64,000 nucleotides of DNA from NCBI GenBank assembly GCA_046349875.1, contig JAXMBN010000030.1, forward strand, positions 1-64,000. Direction: 5' to 3'. Source of the stretch: JAXMBN01 sp046349875 (GTDB taxonomy: Bacteria; Planctomycetota; Planctomycetia; Pirellulales; Pirellulaceae). The notes under the pieces were generated by a model. The model was not told where the DNA came from. It saw only the letters and a list, made by a program, of their open reading frames with translations, and did not search any database. A program made the position numbers and the translations under genes. Shown here one piece after another: positions 1-7,842 of the stretch (its first letter is position 1; every line of letters starts with the position of its first letter).

Positions 1-2
1 CC

Positions 3-632
3 CTTGTCAATGATGGGCGGACCGCCTTGAAATTGATTCAAGCCGATCACGATGCATTTCAGTTGATCATCCTGGACCTCATGCTTCCTGGGATGAGTGG
101 CTACACCGTATGCGAGACGATTCGAGAGGCTGGGATCGATATTCCTGTATTGATTCTCAGCGCCCGCAGCTTGCCTGAAGATCGAGCTCGTGGATTCGAT
201 GTCGGTGCCAATCAATACCTTCATAAACCATTCGACTTGGATGAGTTGCTCAGTCGCGTCAATAATTTGTTGCGGCTCAAGCCTCCTTCGCAACGCTTGG
301 CAGCTCGCGAGGCCAAGTTGATCAAAGAGATGAAGTTTGGCGATGCCACTGTCAACTTTGATACATACGAAGCGAGCTTTCGCGAAAAGAGTGTGAAGCT
401 GACCAAGCTAGAACTGAAACTGCTTCGTTACTTTGCCGAGAATGAAGGACGAGTCATTTCCCGTCAGGAACTTTTGGGGGCCGTGTGGGACATCGATGGG
501 GACATGCAGACGCGTACCGTCGATCAATATTTGTTTCGATTGAGAAAGGCATTTGAAGACAATCCTGCTCAGCCCAAACATTTTCTTACCTTTCGCGACG
601 CTGGCTATCGATTCGTTAGCAATCCCACATAG
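3..632 (+). CDS. Response regulator, OmpR/PhoB family (5' end outside window)
   Basis: DNA-binding response regulator of a two-component system. The reading frame is open to the window edge, and the codons before the first possible internal start (TTG at 27) still read like receiver sequence, so the true N-terminus lies upstream. The receiver domain shows the phosphoacceptor Asp in LDLMLPG (codon 75-77), the conserved Ser of LSARS and the Lys of HKPF. A winged-helix Trans_reg_C domain fills the last ~95 residues, with LTKLELKLLRYF near its start and the recognition segment RTVDQYLFRLRKAF, ending in GYRF. The cognate kinase is not in view, so the signal is unknown. Confident in the family, not in the regulon. 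Confidence 0.93.
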   Translation, partial: LVNDGRTALKLIQADHDAFQLIILDLMLPGMSGYTVCETIREAGIDIPVLILSARSLPEDRARGFDVGANQYLHKPFDLDELLSRVNNLLRLKPPSQRLAAREAKLIKEMKFGDATVNFDTYEASFREKSVKLTKLELKLLRYFAENEGRVISRQELLGAVWDIDGDMQTRTVDQYLFRLRKAFEDNPAQPKHFLTFRDAGYRFVSNPT

Positions 633-662
633 AGTCTTTCGATCGACTTGAAATCGTATTTG

Positions 663-845
663 TGTAGCTCGATTGTCCTCAATCGTAGAAAAGTAGCTCG
701 ATTGTCCCAATCGTGGGCATCGCAGCTCGATTGTCGCAATCGATTTCAATCACCAACGCATCCGACCGCAACACCGCAATTCAATTCCGCGATGGGGGCC
801 ATCACACTACGATTCTTTTCCACGATGGGGACCATCGCACTACGG
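663..845. repeat. Cluster of covarying short palindromic repeats
   Basis: Between the response regulator and the next gene lie at least three direct copies of a ~24 bp unit, GTAGCTCGATTGTCCCAATC and its variants (663-687, 693-717, 722-743). Each has a CGATTG / CAATCG stem around a 2-4 base loop. Two further copies on the opposite strand (around 788-813 and 821-845) carry CGATGG / CCATCG instead. Both arms have changed together while the flanks (GTAG before, GTGG after) stay the same. The rest of the 305-base gap holds no gene. Related units lie at 25740-25853. Confidence 0.75.
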
Positions 846-937
846 GCTCGATCCTCGATTCCGCCGAATAAGCCCTTCGCGCTACTCGGCCCCCACGGAG
901 CATGGTATAAGTAACATCCAAGAGGAGGGCTCACATC

Positions 938-2308
938 ATGCCGAAGAATCCATCAAATCGTTTAGGTTGGAACGTCTTTCTTGGTGCCGTTGTTCTGGGA
1001 TGCTTCGTGTTCGCGACGGGGCAAGGGCAAACTCGCGAGGAAAAAGTTCGCGGCGACCGCCTTCGCTTTGAGACCGATGGCTTTTGGATCTACAACGACT
1101 TTTCAAAAGCGGTCTCGCTGGCCAAACAAAATGGCAAACCAATTCTTGCCGTGATGCGGTGTGTGCCTTGCGTTGAGTGTGTGAAGCTCGACGATGAACT
1201 CGTAGAATCCCATCCCAAATTGCAACAGCTCCTCAAGCAATTTGTTCGCGTCCGTTTGATATCGACCAATGGCATCGATCTAAACCTCTTCCAATTTGAT
1301 ACCGATCAGTCCTTCAATGTGTTCCTCTTCAATGCCGATGGAACCATCTATGGTCGTTATGGTACGCGATCGGACCGCGAACACTGGGAAGACGATGTCA
1401 GTGTGGCAGGTATGGCTGAAGCATTAGAAGGGGCTCTGGAATTGCACGCTGAGTATCCCAAGAACCGCGAGATCCTTCAGAAGAAGAAAGGACCTGCTCC
1501 GTTGTTTGCATCTCCCGAGCAGTTTCCAACGCTCAAATCGAAGTTTGGATCATCGTTGGATTACTCCGGCAACGTCGTGAAGAGTTGCATTCATTGTCAT
1601 CAAATTGGAGATGCCATCAAACAATACTACTGGACCACGGAGCAACGATTGCCTGAAGAAGTGCTCTTTCCTTACACACATCCGAAAGCCCTGGGGTTGA
1701 TTATGGATCCCGATACTCGCGGTACCGTGCGAAATGTTGTCCCGGGCAGCATTGCAGAGAAAGCGGGTTTTCAGAGTGGCGATAAGGTGCTTCGAATGGA
1801 TCAGCAACCGATTCTTTCCATGGCGGATATGCAGTGGGTGTTGCACCATACTTCGGCCAAAGGGGGCAAGGTAGCGTGTGACATTCTCCGAGGATCCCAA
1901 TCCCAAACGATGAACCTTTCGTTAGAAGAAGGATGGAAAGCGATGGACGACATCGCTTGGCGCGTATCCTCGTGGGAGCTCAGACGCCTTGCTTTAGGGG
2001 GGCTGTTTTTAAAACCGCTAAACGATGAGGAAGTGAAAGGGGCAGGGTTATCGAGCGATACGAAAGCGTTTCGAGTGCAACACGTCGGACAATTCGCCCC
2101 CCACGACGGAGCTAAAAAGGCCGGATTTCTCAAAGATGATATCGTCACCAAGATCGATGGAAGAGTAGATTTCACGAGGGAAACAGACGTACTAGCTCAC
2201 GTTCTCAAAACGCATCGCCCGGGAGACACCATGGAAGTACAGCTTTCACGAAACGGTCAGAAGCAGATCTTGAAGCTGACGGTGCCGCCGCTGAATGAAA
2301 CCAAGTGA
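938..2308 (+). CDS. Secreted thioredoxin-fold protein with CxxCH motif and two PDZ domains
   Basis: Predicted exported 456-residue protein. Residues 1-30 form a signal peptide or membrane anchor. Residues ~48-165 look like a thioredoxin fold (the GKPIL strand, then CVPCVEC at 75-81), as in thiol-disulphide or SoxW-like proteins. A CIHCH motif at 217-221 fits covalent haem attachment or metal binding. Two PDZ-like domains follow (about 250-330 with VVPGSIAEKAGFQSGD, and 365-450 with HDGAKKAGFLKDDIV). The combination suggests a periplasmic redox or quality-control role, but substrate and partner are unknown. The start ATG at 938 is preceded by AAGAGGAGG. It stands alone, 57 bases before a small membrane protein gene on the same strand. 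Domains are read by eye; the haem idea is inference. Confidence 0.8.
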   Translation: MPKNPSNRLGWNVFLGAVVLGCFVFATGQGQTREEKVRGDRLRFETDGFWIYNDFSKAVSLAKQNGKPILAVMRCVPCVECVKLDDELVESHPKLQQLLKQFVRVRLISTNGIDLNLFQFDTDQSFNVFLFNADGTIYGRYGTRSDREHWEDDVSVAGMAEALEGALELHAEYPKNREILQKKKGPAPLFASPEQFPTLKSKFGSSLDYSGNVVKSCIHCHQIGDAIKQYYWTTEQRLPEEVLFPYTHPKALGLIMDPDTRGTVRNVVPGSIAEKAGFQSGDKVLRMDQQPILSMADMQWVLHHTSAKGGKVACDILRGSQSQTMNLSLEEGWKAMDDIAWRVSSWELRRLALGGLFLKPLNDEEVKGAGLSSDTKAFRVQHVGQFAPHDGAKKAGFLKDDIVTKIDGRVDFTRETDVLAHVLKTHRPGDTMEVQLSRNGQKQILKLTVPPLNETK

Positions 2309-2365
2309 TGCTGTTCGATCACCCGAATCGATTCCTGCCTGAACTCTTATCCTCTCTCGTCTCTT

Positions 2366-2818
2366 ATGCCGCCATCTAAAAAAGCAACCACCACAAGTCG
2401 ACGAGGTCGAGGGAAACCTAAGAACCTCAAGCTTGCCTTTGGGGCGATCCTTTTCGGGATCGGCATGATGGTCCTTGCATTCTTTATGCCGAGGATTTGG
2501 GACGAGTCCAAGCCCAAGACAACCATTGAAGATGCCAAACTGTTGCTCATCAATGTTTTGGATGATTGGAAGAATGGTATCGAGTTTGAAGACTTAGCTC
2601 GTCGGTCTCCGCCGATCTTGATATCGGACGATCTATGGCGCAATCAAAACAAGTTGCAATCGTATAAGTTGGAATCAGAGGGTGAGTATTCTGGCAAACG
2701 CGTTCGATTCAAAGCCAAACTGCAATTGACCACTCCCGACGGCAACTTTACTCAAATGCCCGTCAAGTACTTAGTCACCACTCAACCTCAAAGCACCATC
2801 GTCCGCGAAGGGAAATGA
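2366..2818 (+). CDS. Small membrane-anchored protein, unknown function
   Basis: 150 residues. The N-terminus is basic (KKATTTSRRGRGKPKN), followed by one hydrophobic segment at about 24-43. The remaining ~105 residues form a soluble domain with alternating hydrophobic residues that suggest a small beta-rich fold. I do not recognise the family. It lies 57 bases after the thioredoxin/PDZ gene and 14 bases before a strong terminator, so it probably ends that transcription unit. Codon use resembles its neighbours, and a continuous 150-codon frame bounded by a terminator supports a real gene. Confidence 0.7.
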   Translation: MPPSKKATTTSRRGRGKPKNLKLAFGAILFGIGMMVLAFFMPRIWDESKPKTTIEDAKLLLINVLDDWKNGIEFEDLARRSPPILISDDLWRNQNKLQSYKLESEGEYSGKRVRFKAKLQLTTPDGNFTQMPVKYLVTTQPQSTIVREGK

Positions 2819-2832
2819 GAGGGAACAAAGAA

Positions 2833-2866
2833 AAAGCCTTTCGCCTTGTTCAAGGCGAAAGGCTTT
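2833..2866. terminator. Perfect-stem bidirectional terminator
   Basis: A 16-bp perfect inverted repeat (AAAGCCTTTCGCCTTG, 2-base TT loop, then its complement) with A-rich sequence on the left and TTT on the right. It sits between a plus-strand gene ending at 2818 and a minus-strand tRNA ending at 2874, so it can end transcription from both sides. Confidence 0.85.
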
Positions 2867-2873
2867 GATGAAA

Positions 2874-2949
2874 GGGTGGAAGAGGGGACTCGAACCCCCG
2901 ACCTTCGGAGCCACAATCCGACGCTCTAACCAACTGAGCTACGTCCACC
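2874..2949 (-). tRNA. tRNA-His (anticodon GTG)
   Basis: On the minus strand 76 bases fold as a full cloverleaf. The acceptor is GGTGGAC pairing with the 3' TCCACC, including the extra 5' G typical of tRNA-His opposite a C discriminator. The D-arm is GCTCAGTTGGTTAGAGC, the anticodon stem TCGGA/TCCGA encloses TTGTGGC with anticodon GTG, and the T-arm is GGGGGTTCGAGTCCCC. No CCA is encoded (TTT follows), so CCA must be added enzymatically. It has no tRNA neighbours and is followed by the shared terminator at 2833-2866. Confidence 0.96.
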
Positions 2950-3180
2950 ATTCGGCGAAGGCCAACCGGTTTCCACTTCGTGAGTACTTTCCATCGTCCA
3001 TGGGGCGACAGATTTTTGCGGAAAACCAGAACCAACGTAAGGCGGTTGAGTTTATACTTCTAGCCCCAAACCGTCAACCAATACCGCCAAGCCAGCGGAT
3101 TGGCTTTTCAAATTACCTCATCTGCTCGGTAGACTAGGGTGTGGGTTTCGAGCCATATCGCCTGACAGGTTGCCAGATTC

Positions 3181-4149
3181 GTGGTACGCACCTTCCTTAT
3201 TTTTCTGATTTTTCCGCTTTTGTCGCTGTCGATTGCGACCTGTTTTTTGGTCGATCACGCCGCACAAAAAAACCATCCGCCATCGACGATTTTTGCCCGC
3301 ACTCCACCTTTGGGAATGCAGCAAGGATCGAATCCATCGGCTCCCGATTCAGGCTTTTTTCAAGATGGTAGCGAACGATTTCGTGGGGGTGGACGAGGTC
3401 GGGGCGAGCCCGCATCGAACCGGTCCGACTATCCGATGTGGGAGATCGAAAAGCCCTTTCAAAAGGATGTCTTCACCTTTGTCCGCGTGCAATACGATTC
3501 CCGAGGCGGGCGCGGTGGCGGTTTCGGCGGTTGGCGCAACGATTTCCCCGATTGTGATTGGAATTTTTCGGTCCGCCTTCAACAACTCACAAGTTTCAGA
3601 GTCGATCCCAATGGATTGCAACTGCGACTCGATGATACCCGCTTGTTCGACTATCCCTTTGTATTCATGACCAACCTCGGAACGATGGCCTTGAGTCCAG
3701 CCGAAATCCAAGGCCTTCGGCGTTACCTTCATCAAGGTGGCTTTTTGATGGCGGACGATTTTTGGGCCGCTGCTGAATGGGCCCATATTCGCGAAGTTAT
3801 GAAAGAAGTCCTGCCCGATCAGGAACCACGCGAATTGACGCTCGACCACGAGATCTTTCACAACGTCTACAACTTGGCCAAGCTGCCACAAGTGCCAAGC
3901 ATCCGCGCTTGGCAACGGGGAATGACCTACGAAGACTGGCATGGCCCGTTTGAAAACGGTGACACATCGCCTCATTTCTGGGGCTATTTTGACACCAACA
4001 ATCGGCTCGTTGGCCTCTTCTGCCACAACAACGACATCGCCGATGGATGGGAACGCGAGGGAGAAGACGAGGAGTATTTCGAACGCTACTCCATGAAAAC
4101 TTCCTACCCTTTTGGAATCAACATCGTCACCTACGCCATGAGCCACTAA
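3181..4149 (+). CDS. DUF4159 domain protein, exported
   Basis: 322 residues from a GTG start. Residues 1-28 are a signal sequence. Residues ~30-85 are low complexity and Gly/Arg/Pro-rich. From ~95 the DUF4159 pattern appears: FTFVRVQYDS, then a DFPDCDWNFSVRLQQLTS block, LFDYPFVFMTN, and LRRYLHQGGFLMADDFW. DUF4159 proteins are common in planctomycetes, often near MoxR/aerotolerance-type genes, and their biochemical role is not established. No such partners are adjacent here. The GRGRG / GGRGGGFGG stretches could be an exposed linker. The family call is firm; function is unknown. Confidence 0.85.
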   Translation: MVRTFLIFLIFPLLSLSIATCFLVDHAAQKNHPPSTIFARTPPLGMQQGSNPSAPDSGFFQDGSERFRGGGRGRGEPASNRSDYPMWEIEKPFQKDVFTFVRVQYDSRGGRGGGFGGWRNDFPDCDWNFSVRLQQLTSFRVDPNGLQLRLDDTRLFDYPFVFMTNLGTMALSPAEIQGLRRYLHQGGFLMADDFWAAAEWAHIREVMKEVLPDQEPRELTLDHEIFHNVYNLAKLPQVPSIRAWQRGMTYEDWHGPFENGDTSPHFWGYFDTNNRLVGLFCHNNDIADGWEREGEDEEYFERYSMKTSYPFGINIVTYAMSH

Positions 4150-4443
4150 TTCGGGCGAGGCTCGGTTGATCTAAATCTTCAATGGTAATTCCGCCGGCTT
4201 TCCGCGAGATCATTTGAGGCAAAAACTCGCACAAGGGGTCAGTTTACGACTTTATAGGGAACCCGCAGGTTGTGTGCGGTGGATTGGGAACCTACTGTCC
4301 TGCGAATAAACGAAGTTCTTTCCAACCTTTCAATGGCGGCTAGAATGGTTGTTTCGCTCTTTGGATTCTGCAGCCCGAACGGCAGCGGGTGAAGCCTTAT
4401 CTTCGATAACGAGGATAGTGATGCTCGAAGACGAATGCGAAGG

Positions 4444-4580
4444 ACCCCTTCGGAAGCTGGAAGTTGACAACTAAAGGAACCTTCTAAGGGACTGGAAGTC
4501 AACAACAAAAAGAACCTTCCAAGGGACTGAAAGTCGACAATAGAAAAAGCCTTCCAAGGGACTGGAAGTCAACATTGGAA
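4444..4580 (+). repeat. Tandem array, 35-bp period, palindromic core
   Basis: Three to four units with starts at 4480, 4515 and 4550 (exact 35-base period), plus a degenerate one before. The core is CCTTCCAAGGGACTGGAAGT followed by CAACA. CTTCCA and TGGAAG form a short stem. The same core occurs in the opposite orientation at 7494-7690, beyond lipA, the esterase and the DUF2183 gene. The rest of the gap 4150-4591 holds nothing recognisable. Confidence 0.8.
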
Positions 4581-4591
4581 CCAGAACAACT

Positions 4592-5521
4592 ATGAGTAAC
4601 CCTTTGCCAGTGGTGACTGGCGACGCTGAGCAGCCAACTTGCGGGTCCTTTACGAGCCCTGAAACCGTACCGATGCGACGGCTTCCTCCTTGGCTACGAC
4701 GCGAAGTTCCCAAAGGCAACGCCAATCACTTCACCTCCAACTTGCTCAAGGAGTTGAAGCTGGAGACGGTCTGCGACAATGCCAAGTGCCCGAACCGGAT
4801 GGAGTGCTATTCGCAGAAGACAGCCACCTTCATGATCTTGGGCAACGTATGCACACGGCCCTGCGGATTCTGTTCGGTGGCTCGCGGGCGCCCCGATGCA
4901 TTGGAACTCGATGAGCCTGACCGCGTTGCCGAAGCTGCCGTCCGTTTAGGGCTCAAGCATGTCGTCATTACCAGTGTGACTCGCGATGACTTGCCGGATG
5001 GCGGCGCCGAGCATTTCTATCAATGCATCTTGGCCGTTCGAAAGCGAACCGGTGCCACGATTGAAGTTCTTACTCCCGACTTCATTCAATCGAAACATGG
5101 GCTCGATCGCATCGTCGAAGCGGCACCGGAAGTCTTCAATCACAATATGGAAACGGTTCCTCGACTTTATCGTCGCGTTCGTGGACCCAAGAGTGATTAT
5201 CGTTGGACCTTGGAGTTACTACGAAGGGTCAAACAAGGCAATCCAACTATCAAGACCAAGAGTGGGCTCATGCTTGGGCTTGGTGAAGAACGTCAAGAAT
5301 TGCTCGATTGCTTAGCAGACTTGCGAGAATACGATTGCGACTTCTTGACCTTGGGCCAGTATCTCCAGCCTGGTCCGAAGTATCTGCCCGTGCAGCGCTA
5401 CGTGCCACCCGAGGAATTCGATGAACTAGGGAAGCTAGCCACGAGCATGGGATTCAAGCAAGTCGCTTCGGGGCCTTTTGTTCGAAGCAGTTACCACGCA
5501 AGGGAAATGGCCGAGATGTAA
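4592..5521 (+). CDS. lipA: Lipoyl synthase
   Basis: Radical SAM enzyme that inserts two sulphurs into octanoyl groups on the E2 and GcvH proteins to make lipoyl cofactor. The 309 residues are the usual length. The auxiliary cluster motif CxxxxCxxxxxC is at C61, C66 and C72, and the radical SAM CxxxCxxC is at C87, C91 and C94, spaced as in the family. The TSVTRDDLPDGGA, NHNMETV and GLGE segments are present, and the C-terminal GPFVRSSYHA contains the conserved RSSYH motif. No octanoyltransferase (lipB) lies next to it. A repeat array immediately precedes the ATG, so its promoter may lie within or before the repeats. Confidence 0.97.
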   Translation: MSNPLPVVTGDAEQPTCGSFTSPETVPMRRLPPWLRREVPKGNANHFTSNLLKELKLETVCDNAKCPNRMECYSQKTATFMILGNVCTRPCGFCSVARGRPDALELDEPDRVAEAAVRLGLKHVVITSVTRDDLPDGGAEHFYQCILAVRKRTGATIEVLTPDFIQSKHGLDRIVEAAPEVFNHNMETVPRLYRRVRGPKSDYRWTLELLRRVKQGNPTIKTKSGLMLGLGEERQELLDCLADLREYDCDFLTLGQYLQPGPKYLPVQRYVPPEEFDELGKLATSMGFKQVASGPFVRSSYHAREMAEM

Positions 5522-5620
5522 TGGAGCGTGTTGACGCCAAGTGCTAGATTCCTCAACCCGAACTGTCGAATCAGAACCAAGTCCCGCCTAGCCCAACACC
5601 TTTTGCAAAGCGATCGAATC

Positions 5621-6442
5621 ATGAAGCGGAAAGTAATCCTTCTCGGACTAGGAATTCTCTGTATGTCGATTTCCTCCACACCGACTGAGGCGCAGGACAA
5701 CACAGCTGCTGCGGCCAATCCACTCACTTCGCTGTTTGAACCGCGAGAGTATTCGGATGCATCGGGAAATACCTTGAAGTATCGCCTGATGAAGCCTGCG
5801 GATTACAATCCTAATCGCAAGTATCCACTTGTTCTCTTTTTGCACGGAGCAGGGGAGCGTGGCTCGGACAATTTTGCTCAACTCAAGCATGGCATGAAAG
5901 AGTTCACGGTCGATGAGCGACGCAAGTCGATGCCATGTTATGTGATGGCTCCACAATGCCCGACCGACAAAAAATGGGTGGAAGTCGATTGGTCCGCGAA
6001 GACACATACCGCTCCTCAGGATCCGAGCGTCTCCATCAAATTGACGATGGAAGTCATCGAATCGATGTTGGAAACTTCGGGAGTCGATAAGAGTCGCGTC
6101 TATATTACGGGACTATCGATGGGTGGGTATGGCACATGGGACACAGTCGCTCGGTACCCAAAGTTCTTTGCGGCCGCCGCTCCCATCTGTGGTGGAGGCG
6201 ATCCGGCAACGGCACCCAAATTTGCCTCGCTTCCGTTGTGGGCCTTTCATGGAGGCAAGGATACGGTAGTGATTCCGGAAAGATCGCGCGATATGATCGA
6301 TTCGCTCAAGAAAGCAGGTGGTTCACCGAGATACACGGAGTATCCTGATGCGGGCCACGATAGTTGGACAGCCACCTACGCATCACCCGAATTCCATCAA
6401 TGGCTATTCGCGCAAAGACGCAAACTTGAAACCTCTGAATGA
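5621..6442 (+). CDS. Secreted alpha/beta-hydrolase, PHB depolymerase/esterase-like
   Basis: Serine hydrolase of the poly(3-hydroxybutyrate) depolymerase/feruloyl-esterase-like group. The frame is open from 5528, but the ATG at 5621 begins a clear signal peptide (MKRKVILLGLGILC, cleaved near TEAQ), so I start there, giving 273 residues. The oxyanion strand LVLFLHGAGERG, the nucleophile elbow GLSMGG, the acid in HGGKDTVV and the His in DAGHDSW are all in the expected order. Likely periplasmic; the true ester substrate is not evident. It lies 99 bases after lipA and directly before the DUF2183 gene on the same strand. Confidence 0.87.
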   Translation: MKRKVILLGLGILCMSISSTPTEAQDNTAAAANPLTSLFEPREYSDASGNTLKYRLMKPADYNPNRKYPLVLFLHGAGERGSDNFAQLKHGMKEFTVDERRKSMPCYVMAPQCPTDKKWVEVDWSAKTHTAPQDPSVSIKLTMEVIESMLETSGVDKSRVYITGLSMGGYGTWDTVARYPKFFAAAAPICGGGDPATAPKFASLPLWAFHGGKDTVVIPERSRDMIDSLKKAGGSPRYTEYPDAGHDSWTATYASPEFHQWLFAQRRKLETSE

Positions 6443-6500
6443 AGCAAGAAATCCCATCTTGAATGCCTCGTCCAGGTCTTTGCAATTGGAAGTCTATCCG

Positions 6501-7493
6501 ATGCTGGGACATCGCCATCCGCGACGTGATGGATGGCGTGTACTGGTGCAAGGCCGCATCGTTCGCGATGCCGAGCTTACTCTGGGGAAAAGGCTTCTTC
6601 TAAAAGGATTGCAACGCGCTCTTCGCAACACTGGTGAATCGGTCACGTCACAGCTCTTTTTTGATCGCGTCGAAGGATTCTTGGCGGCACCAGAACAACG
6701 TCGCCGCGTCTATATCGATATCGATGGGACGAGCTATCGGTTGCGACGCAAGTCGAAGTCGAGCGGCTTGTTCGTAGGCAAACTCGATTTGCCCGAAGGT
6801 GTTTTTGGAAATTTGATGTCGCGAGCCAATCGCGGATACGCCACCGCTTCGGTGCAAGTTCACATCGTAGGCGAGAATTCAACGACCGCTGTGGGCGAGA
6901 TCTTTCTGGCAAGCCCTTCGGGTATCAGCGTCGTCTCGGATATCGACGATACCATCAAGCGAACGTGCGTAACAAGCCGCCGTGAAATGTTGGCTCAGAC
7001 CTTTCTGCGGCCCTTCGAAGCTATCGATGGCATGGCGCATGTCTACCAACATTGGCAACAACAGGGCGCTTTGTTTCATTACGTATCAAGTAGTCCTTGG
7101 CAGATCTTTCAGCCTCTTCAGAAATTTTTGGAAGAGCATCACTTCCCAAGCGGCAGCATGCATCTGCGATGGTTTCGACTGCGTGATGAAATGTTCAAAC
7201 GCTGGCGATTGCTTCGACGCAAAAGCAAAGGTGGTACCATCGTTGGCATGATGAGCCGATTGCCTCAGCGCCGATTCGTACTCGTCGGTGATAGCGGTGA
7301 ACGCGATCCAGAAATCTATGCCAAGATCGCTCAGAAACTTCCGCATCAAGTAGCCATGGTAGCCATTCGTGATCTCGAAGAACGCCCCATGGATCATCGA
7401 CGCCATCTGCGAATCCTACGCAAGATGGGAACGGTGCCTCTTTATAAATTCCAGCAAGCCGATCAGATCCGCGACCTCCTGCAGCATCTGTGA
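6501..7493 (+). CDS. DUF2183 (APP1-type phosphatidate phosphatase-like) protein
   Basis: Contains the DUF2183 catalytic core: the SDIDDTIK motif (DxDxT of haloacid-dehalogenase-like phosphatases), a downstream YVSSSPWQ segment and LVGDSGERDPEIY. In yeast the related App1 is an Mg-dependent phosphatidate phosphatase; the bacterial substrate is not established. I chose the ATG at 6501, which has GGAAG about 8 bases upstream, giving 330 residues. The frame is open back into the preceding esterase gene and conserved-looking residues (LEVYP) precede this ATG, so a TTG at 6459 or 6426 is also possible. Same strand as lipA and the esterase, with the inverted repeat array immediately after the stop. 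Confidence 0.85.
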   Translation: MLGHRHPRRDGWRVLVQGRIVRDAELTLGKRLLLKGLQRALRNTGESVTSQLFFDRVEGFLAAPEQRRRVYIDIDGTSYRLRRKSKSSGLFVGKLDLPEGVFGNLMSRANRGYATASVQVHIVGENSTTAVGEIFLASPSGISVVSDIDDTIKRTCVTSRREMLAQTFLRPFEAIDGMAHVYQHWQQQGALFHYVSSSPWQIFQPLQKFLEEHHFPSGSMHLRWFRLRDEMFKRWRLLRRKSKGGTIVGMMSRLPQRRFVLVGDSGERDPEIYAKIAQKLPHQVAMVAIRDLEERPMDHRRHLRILRKMGTVPLYKFQQADQIRDLLQHL

Positions 7494-7690
7494 TGTTGAC
7501 TCAATGTTGACTCAATGTTGACTTCCAGTCCCTGGAAGGATTCTTCAATGTTGACTCAACGTTGACTTCCAGTCCCTGGAAGGATTCTTCAATGTTGACT
7601 CAACGTTGACTTCCAGTCCCCGGAAGGATTCTTCAAAGTTGCTTCAATGTTGACTTCCAGTCCCTGCAAGGATTCTTCAACGTCCGCTTA
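7494..7690 (-). repeat. Tandem array, 44-bp period, same core as 4444-4580 inverted
   Basis: The element TTGACTTCCAGTCCCTGGAA followed by GG recurs with TTCCAG at 7523, 7567, 7611 and 7655, an exact 44-base period. Spacers contain ATTCTTCAATGTTGACTCAA. The core is the reverse complement of that in the 35-bp array at 4444-4580. The remaining bases to 7842 contain weakly related degenerate copies and no gene. Confidence 0.82.
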
Positions 7691-7842
7691 CCATCCTTTA
7701 AAAGTCTTTCGTTAGCGTTACGTTCCAACCCCTTGCAAAGCATTGCTTCCTACTCAAGCCCCACATTCTGCTTACGTTACAAAGAGCCCTCAAACATTTG
7801 AGGCATTCAGAAGATTCTTTCCAAGCCGGTTGAAAATCAACA

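Noticed and set aside
4444..7690. CRISPR array
   Set aside because: The tandem units have near-identical spacers and palindromic cores, no unique spacers, and no cas genes are near.
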